The notes: generated by a model from the letters alone, not told the origin. DNA of 64,000 nt from Undibacterium sp. CCC3.4 (GCF_034347425.1 NZ_CP133779.1:806001-870000); one strand, 5' to 3'; positions 1 through 9,713 are shown, counted from the first letter of the stretch. Numbers and translations: made by a program.

Positions 1-831
1 CATCGTCAACTGCAGGGGGGTGCCCAGGCGGGGATGGGTCAGGCGTATCGGACGGGGCAAGCTATTGAGCAATTCTTTCCAGCGCCGCGGCAAGTCCGGA
101 TAGCTGGCACCACAGGCTGCTTGTTTAGCGCAATCGGCAAACACGGCATCGAGCGCCACTTGCGCATCCTGATTCGGCAAGCCCAAGCTCGGTGCTACCA
201 CGCCATCGAGCACCAAACGCCGCAGCGCCTGCGGGAATTGGCGCTGGTATTCCAAACCGACCCGGCTACCGTAAGAGATACCGAGCACATTGATACGCGG
301 ATAGCTTAATTGCAAGCGCACCGCCTCGATATCTTGCACGGCAATGCTGGTGCTGAAAAAACGCAAATCGCCATACGGCAAGCTTTGCAATTGTTGCAGG
401 CAGGATCGCGCTTGCGCCAAGCTTTGCGGCAAACTGGCCAAGCCGGCATCGCCTGCCGAGCTCGGACAATTCAGCGGCGCGCTGCGGCCAGTGCCACGCT
501 GATCGATGAACACCAAGTCACGACGCTGATTGAGCCGACCCAACAAGGCCTGAGCAGTGGCTGCCAGCGCGATGGCACTCTGACCTGGCCCACCGGCCAG
601 CAGAAACACGGCATCGCTGAGTTTATTTTTATCTTGCGAGGGCAGCACCACGTAGTGCACGGTGATTTTCTTGCCCTGCGGCGCAGCTGGGTCGAGCGCA
701 CGCTCAATCTGACCGCAGCGTACTTCTTGCGGAAAATCGGGCAAGCGACAGGCGCGCAGCACCGTGCCAGCCTGCACCGGCAAGCCAGCACAGGCGAATA
801 ACAAGACGACGAGCAGGTGGCGCAAGGACAC
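1..831 (-). CDS. Exported alpha/beta-hydrolase (TAP-like), 3' end cut by window
   Basis: Only the first 277 codons are present; the frame is still open at base 1. It starts at a GTG at 831 preceded by a GGGAG ribosome site about eight bases upstream, 16 bases after the mutY stop. Residues 1-21 form a cleavable signal peptide (LLVVLLFACAGLPVQA). An oxyanion-type LLAGGPGQS segment is followed by VFIDQRGTGRS and the nucleophile elbow GISYGSR, which is the GxSxG of serine hydrolases. The spacing of these motifs is that of proline iminopeptidase/tripeptidyl (TAP-like) exported hydrolases. The Asp and His of the triad lie beyond the window. The substrate cannot be told. It is probably cotranscribed with mutY. 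Confidence 0.85.
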   Translation of the reverse strand, partial: MSLRHLLVVLLFACAGLPVQAGTVLRACRLPDFPQEVRCGQIERALDPAAPQGKKITVHYVVLPSQDKNKLSDAVFLLAGGPGQSAIALAATAQALLGRLNQRRDLVFIDQRGTGRSAPLNCPSSAGDAGLASLPQSLAQARSCLQQLQSLPYGDLRFFSTSIAVQDIEAVRLQLSYPRINVLGISYGSRVGLEYQRQFPQALRRLVLDGVVAPSLGLPNQDAQVALDAVFADCAKQAACGASYPDLPRRWKELLNSLPRPIRLTHPRLGTPLQLTM

Positions 832-847
832 GGTCAGCTCCCGCTGA

Positions 848-2005
848 TTAAGAAGGATAGCCAGCCGGCTCGGCTTCGTGCTGTAGCGATAACAACAGTG
901 TCTTGATCGGTGCCGGCAAGGCCGCCGTCGCCAGCTCGCTTAAATTGGTCCACACATACTGGTCTTGTCCGGCAAAATGATAGCGTTGGTGCAACTCAAC
1001 CAAACAAGGCTGTATGTGTAATTTGAAATGGGTAAACACATGCTCTATCGGTGGCAAGGGGCGCAAGGCTGCGGCTTGGCCGAAGCGGGCAATCAACGTG
1101 TGTAAGGCCGGGTCGAGCTGGGCCGCGGCGTGCGTAGCCTCATCGTGTTCCTGCATACCATCAAATTCCGGCAACGATAACAAGCCACCCCAGATACCGC
1201 TGTCAGGGCGGCGTTCCAGCAAAACCTGGCGATCGTTGATCATTACCAGCATCAAGGCTTGCTTGTGCCTTTGCGCTTTTTTTGGTTTTCTGGTCGGCAG
1301 TTCTGCGGTACGATCTTGCGCATAAGCTACACAGCGGGCTTGCATAGGACAAATCCCACATTGCGGTCGACTACGGGTGCAGACGGTGGCACCGAGGTCC
1401 ATCAAGCCTTGCGTATAGGCTTCAATTTCAGTCTCTGGCAACAAGGCTTCGGCACGTTGCCACATCAGGGTTTCAACCGGCTTGCTGCCGGGATAACCGG
1501 CAATACCAAACACTCGGGCAAACACCCGCTTCACATTACCGTCGAGAATAGCCGCCACGGTGCCATAAGAAAATGCCGTAATCGCTGCGGCAGTCGAGCG
1601 ACCGATGCCAGGCAATTGCGCCAGCAAGCCTGGATCGGCTGGAAATTCGCCGGCATACTCAGCCACCACTTGTTTGGCGCATTGGTGTAAATTCCGCGCC
1701 CGCGTGTAGTAGCCGAGGCCGCTCCAATGCTCCATCACCGCTTGCGCCGGTGCGGCTGCCAGCGCTTGTACGGTGGGAAAGCTGTGCAAAAATTTTTGAT
1801 AATACGGAATCACCGCCGTCACCTGGGTTTGCTGCAGCATGATTTCTGACAGCCAAACGCGGTAGGCGGCGCGGCTTTGTTGCCAAGGCAAGGCATGCCG
1901 ACCGGCGCTTTTTTGCCACCTTATCAGGGCGTGGGAAAAACTCGGATCGAGATACTCAGGGTGGGTGAATTGGGCGGCGGCGACGGCCGCAATACGAGCT
2001 TTCAT
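848..2005 (-). CDS. mutY: A/G-specific adenine glycosylase MutY
   Basis: Removes adenine mispaired with 8-oxoguanine, the partner reaction to MutM. Visible motifs (numbered from the ATG at 2005): WLSEIMLQQTQV with the catalytic Glu near 54, the helix-hairpin-helix LPGIGRSTAA near 131-140, LDGNVKRV with the catalytic Asp near 155, and the four cysteines of the [4Fe-4S] cluster at about 209, 216, 219 and 225 (C-X6-C-X2-C-X5-C). The C-terminal third is the NUDIX-like 8-oxoG recognition domain. A TTG five codons upstream is also possible. The ATG lies just after the stop of the dynamin-like gene (TGA ending at 2010) with no clear ribosome site, so translational coupling is likely. 385 residues, normal for the family. 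Confidence 0.96.
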   Translation of the reverse strand: MKARIAAVAAAQFTHPEYLDPSFSHALIRWQKSAGRHALPWQQSRAAYRVWLSEIMLQQTQVTAVIPYYQKFLHSFPTVQALAAAPAQAVMEHWSGLGYYTRARNLHQCAKQVVAEYAGEFPADPGLLAQLPGIGRSTAAAITAFSYGTVAAILDGNVKRVFARVFGIAGYPGSKPVETLMWQRAEALLPETEIEAYTQGLMDLGATVCTRSRPQCGICPMQARCVAYAQDRTAELPTRKPKKAQRHKQALMLVMINDRQVLLERRPDSGIWGGLLSLPEFDGMQEHDEATHAAAQLDPALHTLIARFGQAAALRPLPPIEHVFTHFKLHIQPCLVELHQRYHFAGQDQYVWTNLSELATAALPAPIKTLLLSLQHEAEPAGYPS

Positions 2006-2009
2006 TAAA

Positions 2010-3947
2010 TCAGGCAGCAATCTTCAACTTATTCAAATCGGCAAACAAAGCATTTTTTAAATTCTCTTCAAGCAAAGTCAGCTGGGCTTTTTGCGCATCG
2101 ACTTCTTGCTGCATCGTTACGAATGAGGCAATTCTATCTTCCAAGCTATCGGTGGCAACATGGATGCGCTGTATCGATTGCATGCGGTTTTTCAATTGCC
2201 CCTTATGCTCACGAATTTGCGCTTCCAGCGGTGCCATCACTACCTTTTGCCAAGCTTCGACATCTTTATTGGCTTGTAAAAAATTTTGCTTCACACGGGC
2301 CGCAACCGAATCAAAAAATTTATGCACCAAAGCCACGCGTGTATTGGTCAGCATGGTGGTAGTGGAAAATTGCTTTTGATAAACAGCTTCGATGGCCTCA
2401 AGTTCTTTGATGTACTTATCGAGCGAAAATGGCATCGGCGCAGTCAGTGCCAAGCCATGTTCGGTGGAAAATTTTCTATACATGACGACCATCATCTCGG
2501 AAATTTCATCGGTCTTTTGATTTGAGGTGAGTAAATTAAGCTTAATCTGTGCAAAAAATTGTCTGACTGCTTCACGCAAGCCCATAGACAAATAACTGTT
2601 TTCCATGGCCGAGCGCGTTTTGCGTATTTCTTCGCGCAAAATATCCATGCCCAAGCTGGTATACACCTCAGTCGACAAGCGCGTAAACACGGCACGGGTG
2701 CCCTGCATACGTATCAAACTGGCATCGAATTCTTTTTTCTCGGCATCGACTCGACGCATCATGTGTTCGATCACATTCATGTTTTTGCCGCGCAAACTCG
2801 TGAGTTCCAACATTTGCTCGACCACGCTGCGACTGCGCGCCGCGACCAGCGCTTGCTGTGCGTGGGTGATTTCATGAATTTCCGCAACCATTTGGGCCCG
2901 AATGATGTCCTGCTTGGAGGGAATCAATTCCTTCGATAAAGCATATTCCAGCGTCGGTAAACGGCTCTTGGCCAGCAGCGGTGCATCCTTATTGATTTTT
3001 GCCACCAAGCCTTTTTGTGCCGAGACGGGAAACACTTGCTTCTCTCCCAGTCCCAAGGTGTGCGCGACGGTGCTGACTTGGCGTACCAATTGCGCTTCGA
3101 TTTCTTCCGGCGTGCGCAATTCATCCCACATGCTGTCGATTTTATTGAGCACCACCATACGACCTGGCCCGCTGCCTATGTGATTGCGCCAGACATCGAT
3201 ATCGCTCTTGGTCACGCCTGTATCGGCGGCCAAGATGAACAACACGGCGTGGGCATTCGGGATCAGATTGAGGGTCAGCTCGGGTTCGGTACCGATGGCG
3301 TTGAGCCCTGGGGTATCGACTATGATCAAGCCCTCTTTGAGTAAAGGATGGGGGAAATTGACGATGGCATGGCGCCAGCGGGAAATTTCAACCAAGCCAT
3401 CACTATCCATCTCCAGCGCGGCATCAGGGTCTTCTTCATCGAATAAGCCATACGACTTGGCAATTTCGACACTGACCTTTTTGGTCAGGCTGACTTGTTT
3501 GAAGGCTTCAAGCATACCATCGCCGGACTGTATATTCAGCGGCAAGACCGTCCAAACATGACTTTGGCCTTTGTATTCACTGGTCGATTGCGCTTGGGCG
3601 CGGGTTTCTATCGGCAGTAGACGAATACAAGGAGGAATCGTGTCGTCGTACAGTAACTCGGTCGGGCACATGGTGGTGCGACCGGCCGAAGAGGGCAAAA
3701 TACGTTGGCCGTAGTCGGCGAAAAAAATTGCATTGATCAATTCCGATTTGCCGCGCGAAAACTCGGCGACAAAGGCAATCGTCAGTTTATCATCGACCAA
3801 GCGCTCCATGAGTCGTAACAGACGTTGGTCTGCCGCGGCGTCGGCCAAATCCGATCCATTTATCCAGGCACGATATTGCTCGAGGGTGGAGGCGACACCT
3901 CGGCGCCATTCGCTGTACTCTTGGAATTTTTGAACCAGATTGCTCAT
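2010..3947 (-). CDS. Dynamin-like GTPase family protein
   Basis: 645 residues. G1 is AEFSRGKS at 61-68 (the usual first Gly replaced by Ala, as often in bacterial dynamin-like proteins), a conserved Thr/Pro stretch (AGRTTMCPTE) serves as G2, G3 is DTPGLN at 211-216, and G4 is NKID at 268-271. The remainder is largely alpha-helical, as expected for the stalk. Family members bind and reshape membranes, but the role of this branch is not known. The start at 3947 has a GAGGGA ribosome site; an upstream in-frame extension to 4010 has none. The stop abuts mutY and the gene lies between mutY and mutM on the same strand. Confidence 0.85.
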   Translation of the reverse strand: MSNLVQKFQEYSEWRRGVASTLEQYRAWINGSDLADAAADQRLLRLMERLVDDKLTIAFVAEFSRGKSELINAIFFADYGQRILPSSAGRTTMCPTELLYDDTIPPCIRLLPIETRAQAQSTSEYKGQSHVWTVLPLNIQSGDGMLEAFKQVSLTKKVSVEIAKSYGLFDEEDPDAALEMDSDGLVEISRWRHAIVNFPHPLLKEGLIIVDTPGLNAIGTEPELTLNLIPNAHAVLFILAADTGVTKSDIDVWRNHIGSGPGRMVVLNKIDSMWDELRTPEEIEAQLVRQVSTVAHTLGLGEKQVFPVSAQKGLVAKINKDAPLLAKSRLPTLEYALSKELIPSKQDIIRAQMVAEIHEITHAQQALVAARSRSVVEQMLELTSLRGKNMNVIEHMMRRVDAEKKEFDASLIRMQGTRAVFTRLSTEVYTSLGMDILREEIRKTRSAMENSYLSMGLREAVRQFFAQIKLNLLTSNQKTDEISEMMVVMYRKFSTEHGLALTAPMPFSLDKYIKELEAIEAVYQKQFSTTTMLTNTRVALVHKFFDSVAARVKQNFLQANKDVEAWQKVVMAPLEAQIREHKGQLKNRMQSIQRIHVATDSLEDRIASFVTMQQEVDAQKAQLTLLEENLKNALFADLNKLKIAA

Positions 3948-4048
3948 GTTTCCCTCAGTAAATTTCTTAGTTGGAACAGTATATAGGGAAGTATTGAAAA
4001 ATACGTACAAAACCAGTCAACAGATGTTAATCCCAGCTCAAAAGTGTT

Positions 4049-4870
4049 TTATTTTTGACAATGTGCACAATAAAAGCTGCTGCGCTGGCCCTGACGAATT
4101 TGCCGCACCTCGTTATTGCAAATACGGCAAGCAGCACCGGCACGGTTATAGACGAAATAATTCTGCTGAAAATAACCGCTCTGGCCATTGACGCCGATAA
4201 AGTCTTTCAGACTGCTGCCGCCTTGCACGATGGCCGCCGCCAAGGTTTCACGAATTGCCGTGACCAGCAGCGCATAGCGCGCCAGAGCGATGCGGCCGGC
4301 GGCAATTTTAGGGTTAATGCCGGCCTTGAACAAACTCTCAGAAGCATAGATATTCCCCACCCCGACCACCACATCACCGGCTAACAAGGCTTGTTTGATC
4401 GAGGCGCTGCGGCCGCGCGTGGCGCGATACAAGAGCTCGGCGTCGAAGCCCTCCTCAAGCGGCTCGACCCCCAAGCCGCGCAGCAAAGCATGCTGTGCCA
4501 GTGGCCCGGCACTGTCCGGATGCCAGAGCACGGCACCGAAGCGGCGCGGGTCACACATACGCAGTAAGTGATCACCAACGACAATATCAATATGATCATG
4601 CTTGGCCGCCTCTGTGCCAGTTGGCAAGATGCGCAAATGTCCGGACATACCAAGATGAATCAGCACCGTACCATGATTAAAATGTAATAATAAATATTTG
4701 CCACGTCGACCGACCGAAACGATGCTTCTGTCGTGCAGCAGCGCCGCCAAATCGAGCGGAAACGGCCAGCGCAAACCGGCGCGGCGCATGACCACGGCAG
4801 TGACGCGGCGACCACTCAGATGGGGGGCCAAACCGCGACGTGTTACTTCAACTTCAGGTAATTCAGGCAT
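4049..4870 (-). CDS. mutM: Formamidopyrimidine-DNA glycosylase MutM/Fpg
   Basis: 273 residues, the normal length. It begins MPELPEVEV, which supplies the catalytic Pro2 (after Met removal) and Glu3; the beta-turn Lys sits in GRRGKYLLLHF. An H2TH region precedes a zinc finger with cysteines at 248, 251, 268 and 271 (CRIC...CAHC). The protein excises 8-oxoG and formamidopyrimidines and nicks the resulting abasic site. It is the first gene of a minus-strand group with the dynamin-like GTPase and mutY. About 100 bases separate it from the GTPase gene, so it may have its own transcript or read through. Confidence 0.97.
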   Translation of the reverse strand: MPELPEVEVTRRGLAPHLSGRRVTAVVMRRAGLRWPFPLDLAALLHDRSIVSVGRRGKYLLLHFNHGTVLIHLGMSGHLRILPTGTEAAKHDHIDIVVGDHLLRMCDPRRFGAVLWHPDSAGPLAQHALLRGLGVEPLEEGFDAELLYRATRGRSASIKQALLAGDVVVGVGNIYASESLFKAGINPKIAAGRIALARYALLVTAIRETLAAAIVQGGSSLKDFIGVNGQSGYFQQNYFVYNRAGAACRICNNEVRQIRQGQRSSFYCAHCQK

Positions 4871-5000
4871 GATTATGAACTTTATAGATAGTTACTGTTT
4901 CCAAACCTGCGCAATTTGATACAGAGTAGCGCGGTCGTTGACCACACACCATGATTACTTCAGCGTAAAATCAGCCATCACAGTTTATTCCGGATACGTT

Positions 5001-6848
5001 TTGAAAACACTTTCAGCTTTTGTCAGCACCTCCATTGTAGCCGCACTCCGTCCGGCAGCTACCCTCAGTTGTGTCGCGCTGTTATCGGCCTGTGCCGGCT
5101 TCGGTGGCCATGGCGGAACCCAAACCGAACAGGCACATCATGCCGAAGCGGCGGCCCAGTCTGCGCTGGCGGCCGACAAAGACCTCAACGGCACTGCCAC
5201 GGCCGCGGCTGAAAATCAGGAAGGCTTGCCGAAAGTCGCACTGAGCGACGAATTACTGTACAAAATCCTGACTGCCGAAATCGCTTATCAGCGCGGCAGT
5301 TGGCAAGCTGCCTACGTCACCCTGATGGGGGCGGCACAGCAAACGCGCGATCCGCGGCTGGCGCGCCGCTCAGCCGAGATCGCGCTATCGGTGAAACAAG
5401 CCGGCGAAGCGCTGGCGGCGATACGCTTGTGGCGCGAACTGGCACCGGAATCGAATGAAGCAGCACAGTATTATCTCGGCTTCATGGTGATGAACAATAA
5501 TCTCTCGGAAATCCGCAGCGTATTTTCCGAACGCTTGAAAAATGCCGATGCCGCGCAGTATCCGGTGATCATGCTGCAAGCACAGCGACTGCTGGCACGC
5601 GCACGCGATAAAAACGCCGCCTTCGATATGCTCGAAGAAACCCTGGCCCCCTACAAGGCGATTCCGGAAGCGCATTTAGCGCTGGCGCAGGGTGCCTACA
5701 ACAAGGGCGACAGCCAACGCGCCATCAGTGAAGCCAGCGCCATGCTGGCGGCACGGCCCGATTCGCAACTGGCGATACTGACAATCGCGCAAGCCTCACC
5801 GCAGCCACAAGCGGCCACGGCACTGGCGGCATTTTTGAAAAAAAATCCGGGCGCGCGCGATGTTCGCCTGGCCTATGCCAGCATCTTGATCGATTTGAAG
5901 CAGCTCGATCTGGCCGCAGCCGAATTCGAATGGCTGCTGCATGAAAAAGCGGACGACCTCAATGCCATCTACACCTTGGGCATGCTGGCCTTGGAAAAAA
6001 ATCAGTTCAGCAATGCGGAAACCTATTTCCTGCGTTTTTTAAAAACAGTCGAACGTACCAGTGAAGATCGCGACGTCAGCAACGCCCTGATCAATCTGGC
6101 GCGCATCGCCATCGAACGCAAAGATTACGCCGCCGCCCAAGATTGGCTGTCGAAAGTCGATGCCTTCGAAGGGAGAAACCCAGTCTGGTTCAATGTGCAG
6201 TTGCGGCGCGCGAATTTGCTGGCTAAAGATGGCAAACTCGATAGCGCCCTCGCCTTGCTCAAAGACTTGAAAACCACCACCCCGGAAGAGCAAATACAGG
6301 CGCGCCAAACCGAGGCGCAACTGCTGCGCGATGGTGGTCGCACGGTGACGGCAGCGACAGTACTGCAAGCAGCCATCAAGGCGCATCCCGAAAATCCCGA
6401 TCTGATGTACGATTTTGCGATGCTGCTCGAGTCGCAGCAAGAGTATGCGCAGATGGAGCAATTACTGCGCCGCGTGATCGCCGTCGCGCCCACCAGTCAG
6501 CATGCCTACAATGCACTCGGTTACTCGTATGCCGATCGCAATATCCAACTGACCGAAGCACTGAATTTAATCCAGAAAGCCAATCAGTTGGCGGCCGATG
6601 ATCCGTTCATACTCGACAGTCTGGGTTGGGCGTATTTCCGCCTCAATTTGCTCGACGATGCCGCTAAAACCCTGCAACGCGCCTATACCTTGCGGCCCGA
6701 CGCCGATATCGCCGCGCATCTCGGCGAGGTCTTGCTCAGCCTGGGCAAAAAAGATGAAGCACTCACAATTTGGCGCGCCGCCCGTGCCAAAGCGCCCGAC
6801 AACGCGGCGCTCAACAGTACGCTCAAACGTCTCAACATCCACGATTGA
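5001..6848 (+). CDS. Tetratricopeptide-repeat lipoprotein
   Basis: About 615 residues from a TTG at 5001; another TTG at 4938 would add 21 residues. The 5001 start gives a clean lipoprotein leader ending LLSAC, with Cys about 30 residues in. The rest is alpha-helical with repeated TPR-like pairs, clearest in the C-terminal half (for example AYNALGYSYADRN, FILDSLGWAYFRLNLLDDA and DIAAHLGEVLLSLGKKDEA). This is the TPR protein that commonly precedes lolB in betaproteobacteria, which suggests an outer-membrane or periplasmic scaffolding role. No enzymatic motif is visible. The lolB start follows 59 bases after the stop. Confidence 0.85.
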   Translation: MKTLSAFVSTSIVAALRPAATLSCVALLSACAGFGGHGGTQTEQAHHAEAAAQSALAADKDLNGTATAAAENQEGLPKVALSDELLYKILTAEIAYQRGSWQAAYVTLMGAAQQTRDPRLARRSAEIALSVKQAGEALAAIRLWRELAPESNEAAQYYLGFMVMNNNLSEIRSVFSERLKNADAAQYPVIMLQAQRLLARARDKNAAFDMLEETLAPYKAIPEAHLALAQGAYNKGDSQRAISEASAMLAARPDSQLAILTIAQASPQPQAATALAAFLKKNPGARDVRLAYASILIDLKQLDLAAAEFEWLLHEKADDLNAIYTLGMLALEKNQFSNAETYFLRFLKTVERTSEDRDVSNALINLARIAIERKDYAAAQDWLSKVDAFEGRNPVWFNVQLRRANLLAKDGKLDSALALLKDLKTTTPEEQIQARQTEAQLLRDGGRTVTAATVLQAAIKAHPENPDLMYDFAMLLESQQEYAQMEQLLRRVIAVAPTSQHAYNALGYSYADRNIQLTEALNLIQKANQLAADDPFILDSLGWAYFRLNLLDDAAKTLQRAYTLRPDADIAAHLGEVLLSLGKKDEALTIWRAARAKAPDNAALNSTLKRLNIHD

Positions 6849-6907
6849 CCACGCCGACGCGCCGCTCGTAAAACGGCGGCGCGTGGCTTTTTTTGATACT
6901 GCGTTCC

Positions 6908-7555
6908 ATGCCTCTCACTATCGACCGTGTTTCACTGCCGCTGACCCTCGCCGGCGCGCTGCTGACGTTGTTGTTAAGCGCCTGCAGCAGCCTGACACCG
7001 CTCGCCACACGCGACGCCAGCGCTAGCCTCGGCACCAGCCCGGCACGTAGCTACCAAGAGCACATCCATTTGAGCGGAAAAATGTCGCTGCACTATGAGC
7101 AAGACAATAAGCCACAATTTTTGCCCGGTAATTTCGACTGGGAGCAAGAAGGTTCGCAGTTACAACTGACACTGAGCTCGCCGCTGGGATCGACCGTCGC
7201 CAAGATCAGCGCCGACGCCGACGGTGCCATGTTGGAACGCGCCGACCAAGCGCCACGCCGTGCCGCCAATCTCGACCTGCTGGTGGCCGAGGCCCTGCAG
7301 TGGCCGCTGCCGGTAACCGGGCTACGCGACTGGTTGCAAGGCTTTGTGCGTGAGTCTGGCGGTGGTGCGCGCGTCGCTGTCAGCACCAACGCCAACGGGC
7401 AGCGCTATCAAGTCGATGGCTGGACCCTGCGCTACCTGAGCTGGCAAGACGATGGCCAGTTACCGAAACGCCTGGAACTGCAACGTGATACCGCCACCGC
7501 CGGGGCCGTTCACCTCAGCATCTACCTTGCGCCCCCGACTGCCTCGGCCCCTTGA
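6908..7555 (+). CDS. lolB: Outer-membrane lipoprotein receptor LolB
   Basis: Accepts lipoproteins from periplasmic LolA and inserts them in the outer membrane. 215 residues with a lipobox LLSAC and acylated Cys26. The mature part matches the LolB pattern: an HLSGKMSLHY strand, the LTLSSPLGSTVAKI segment, then LDLLVAEALQWPLPVTGLRDW. The ATG at 6908 is chosen over an in-frame TTG at 6893 because it gives a compact leader. It lies between the TPR lipoprotein and ispE, the usual betaproteobacterial order. Confidence 0.92.
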   Translation: MPLTIDRVSLPLTLAGALLTLLLSACSSLTPLATRDASASLGTSPARSYQEHIHLSGKMSLHYEQDNKPQFLPGNFDWEQEGSQLQLTLSSPLGSTVAKISADADGAMLERADQAPRRAANLDLLVAEALQWPLPVTGLRDWLQGFVRESGGGARVAVSTNANGQRYQVDGWTLRYLSWQDDGQLPKRLELQRDTATAGAVHLSIYLAPPTASAP

Positions 7556-7584
7556 ATGACGTTTGACTAATTTGGCTTACTATC

Positions 7585-8436
7585 ATGCACCTGCGTTTAG
7601 AGCACTGCCCGGCCCCGGCCAAACTCAATTTATTTCTGCATGTTACCGGCCGGCGCGCCGATGGCTATCATCTGCTGCAAACTGCGTTTCAATTGCTTGA
7701 CCATGGCGATACGCTGGACTTTGCCGTACGCGACGATGGCGCGATTATTCGCAGCAATGACATCGCCGGCGTACCGGCCGACAGCGACCTCATCGTGCGC
7801 GCCGCGCGCTTGCTACAGCAAGCCAGCGGCTGCCGCTTAGGGGCCGATCTGACGCTGCACAAGGTGCTGCCCATGGGTGGCGGCTTGGGCGGCGGCTCGT
7901 CCGATGCTGCCACTACCCTGATCGCTCTCAACCACCTGTGGGCTACCGGATTGTCACGCACGCAACTGATGGACTTGGGTTTGCAGCTCGGTGCCGACGT
8001 GCCGTTTTTTCTGTTCGGTGAAAATGCCTTTGCCGAAGGCGTGGGTGAACAATTACAGGCGATCACGACGCCAGAGTGCTGGTTCGTGGTGATAGAACCT
8101 GGGGTACAAATACCTACTCCTGCAATATTTTCATCCAAGGAGTTGACAAGAGACACGAAGCCCGTCAGAATAACGGACTTTTCCAGCACTGCTGAAATGC
8201 ATTGGAAAAATGATCTGCAAACAATTGCCTGCGCAATGTTTCCGGTAGTTGACGAAGCCATACAATGGCTGTCACAATTCGGCAACGCAAAGATGACGGG
8301 TTCAGGAGCTTGTGTTTTTTGCGCTTTTTTCGAGCAATCGAAAGCCGATGAGGTGATAGCGAAAATGCCGCAGCGCTGGACAGCTTGGAAAGCAAAATCA
8401 TTGAGTCGCCACCCGATGGCAGACTTAGTGAAGTAA
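7585..8436 (+). CDS. ispE: 4-diphosphocytidyl-2-C-methyl-D-erythritol kinase IspE
   Basis: ATP-dependent kinase of the methylerythritol phosphate route to isoprenoids (GHMP family). 283 residues. The N-terminal PAPAKLNLFLHVTGRRADGYH contains the conserved Lys13, the glycine-rich phosphate loop GGGLGGGSSDAA is at 98-109, and GADVPFFL carries the catalytic Asp138. The C-terminal MTGSGACVFCAF is the third GHMP motif. The codon use after about 8100 is noticeably more AT-rich than before, but the frame and family match continue to the stop. It precedes tRNA-Gln and prs, a conserved arrangement. Confidence 0.95.
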   Translation: MHLRLEHCPAPAKLNLFLHVTGRRADGYHLLQTAFQLLDHGDTLDFAVRDDGAIIRSNDIAGVPADSDLIVRAARLLQQASGCRLGADLTLHKVLPMGGGLGGGSSDAATTLIALNHLWATGLSRTQLMDLGLQLGADVPFFLFGENAFAEGVGEQLQAITTPECWFVVIEPGVQIPTPAIFSSKELTRDTKPVRITDFSSTAEMHWKNDLQTIACAMFPVVDEAIQWLSQFGNAKMTGSGACVFCAFFEQSKADEVIAKMPQRWTAWKAKSLSRHPMADLVK

Positions 8437-8444
8437 AAAAGAAT

Positions 8445-8473
8445 TTGGTCTGATGCCGATTTGCCGTTAAAAT
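8445..8473 (+). promoter_or_regulatory. Sigma-70 promoter for tRNA-Gln
   Basis: TTGGTC (8445-8450), a 17-base spacer, and TAAAAT (8468-8473) lie between the ispE stop and the tRNA. Transcription would start near 8480, giving a 30-base leader before the tRNA. Confidence 0.55.
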
Positions 8474-8509
8474 AGCGACAAATTCCGGACGACAGACAAA
8501 CGGTTGTGT

Positions 8510-8586
8510 AGGGGAGTCGCCAAGTTGGTTAAGGCACCGGATTTTGATTCCGGCATGCGAAGGTTCGAATCCTTCCTCCCCTGCCA
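8510..8586 (+). tRNA. tRNA-Gln (anticodon TTG)
   Basis: 77 bases with encoded CCA. The acceptor stem AGGGGAG pairs with CTCCCCT, the anticodon arm is CCGGA-TTTTGAT-TCCGG with anticodon TTG at its centre, and the T arm is GAAGG-TTCGAAT-CCTTC. All four arms fold without mismatch in the stems inspected. Confidence 0.97.
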
Positions 8587-8593
8587 TTAAATT

Positions 8594-8626
8594 AAAGCCG
8601 CCGCATAAATTGTGCGGCGGCTTTTT
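8594..8626 (+). terminator. Rho-independent terminator after tRNA-Gln
   Basis: An 11-12 bp GC-rich stem (AAGCCGCCGCA with TGCGGCGGCTT), a 7-base loop and a five-T run. It separates the tRNA from prs. Confidence 0.85.
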
Positions 8627-8704
8627 CACTTTCAGATTTGATTGTTTGCAAAAAGTCTATGCAAAATGATCAGAGCCCCTCACCTTCAGCCGATAGGTCT
8701 CGCC

Positions 8705-9667
8705 ATGGCAAACGCGCGCGCAAATGACAACATGATGGTTTTCACTGGCAATGCCAATCCTGCATTGGCTGCCGGTGTAGCCAAGCAACTGGGCATTCCT
8801 CTCGGTAAAGCCGATGTTTCCAAGTTCTCCGACGGTGAAGTCATGGTCGAGATCAATGAAAATGTCCGCGGCAAAGATGTATTTGTGTTGCAATCGACTT
8901 GCGCGCCAACCAACGACAACCTGATGGAAATCATGTTGATGGTCGATGCACTCAAACGCGCTTCGGCTGGTCGCATCACGGCAGCGATTCCATATTTCGG
9001 TTATGCCCGCCAAGATCGCCGTCCGCGCTCCGCACGTGTGGCCATCTCGGCCAAGGTGGTGGCGAACATGCTCGAAGAAGCCGGTGTCGATCGCGTCTTG
9101 ATCATGGACTTGCATGCCGATCAAATTCAAGGTTTCTTCGATATCCCGGTTGATAATATTTACGCTTCACCGATCTTGCTCGGCGATTTGGTCGCCAAAA
9201 ACTACGATGATTTATTGGTGGTGTCGCCTGACGTCGGTGGCGTGGTACGTGCCCGTGCACTGGCCAAACGCCTCGGCTGTGACTTGGCGATCATCGACAA
9301 GCGTCGTCCGAAAGCCAATGTGTCGGAGGTGATGAATATCATCGGTGAAGTCGAAGGTCGCAATTGCGTGATCATGGATGACATGGTCGATACCGCCGGC
9401 ACGCTGACCAAAGCCGCCGAAGTATTGAAAGCACGTGGCGCGAAAAAAGTATTGGCGTATTGCACGCATCCGGTCTTGTCCGGCCCGGCGATACAGCGTA
9501 TCTCGCAGTCGCCACTCGATGAACTGGTCGTCACCGATACGATTCCTTTGTCGGAAGCAGCGCGCGCTTGCCCGAAAATCCGCCAACTGTCATGTGACAG
9601 TCTGTTAGCAGAAACCTTCCGCCGCATCACCAAGGGTGAATCGGTGATCTCTTTGTTTACCGACTAA
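8705..9667 (+). CDS. prs: Ribose-phosphate pyrophosphokinase Prs
   Basis: Makes PRPP from ribose 5-phosphate and ATP for nucleotide, His, Trp and NAD synthesis. 320 residues from the ATG at 8705. An in-frame extension to 8642 exists but would exceed the family length and lacks a ribosome site, while 8705 has ATAGGT about eight bases upstream. Signatures: [19 protein letters not shown] (ATP loop region), [22 protein letters not shown], and the PRPP loop [13 protein letters not shown]. Flanked by terminators on both sides, so it is its own transcription unit. Confidence 0.97.
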   Translation: MANARANDNMMVFTGNANPALAAGVAKQLGIPLGKADVSKFSDGEVMVEINENVRGKDVFVLQSTCAPTNDNLMEIMLMVDALKRASAGRITAAIPYFGYARQDRRPRSARVAISAKVVANMLEEAGVDRVLIMDLHADQIQGFFDIPVDNIYASPILLGDLVAKNYDDLLVVSPDVGGVVRARALAKRLGCDLAIIDKRRPKANVSEVMNIIGEVEGRNCVIMDDMVDTAGTLTKAAEVLKARGAKKVLAYCTHPVLSGPAIQRISQSPLDELVVTDTIPLSEAARACPKIRQLSCDSLLAETFRRITKGESVISLFTD

Positions 9668-9678
9668 GATTTTTTTCG

Positions 9679-9713
9679 GCGCGGTCATGCAGTGTTGCTG
9701 ACCGCGCTTTTTT
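9679..9713 (+). terminator. Rho-independent terminator after prs
   Basis: GCGCGGTCA pairs with TGACCGCGC across an 11-base loop and is followed by six T. Confidence 0.85.

Noticed and set aside
8165..8629. Minus-strand frame across ispE and tRNA-Gln (contains GEEGFEPSHAGIKIRCLNQL)
   Set aside because: This is the reverse complement of the tRNA and ispE 3' end; such tRNA-antisense products are a well-known misannotation.
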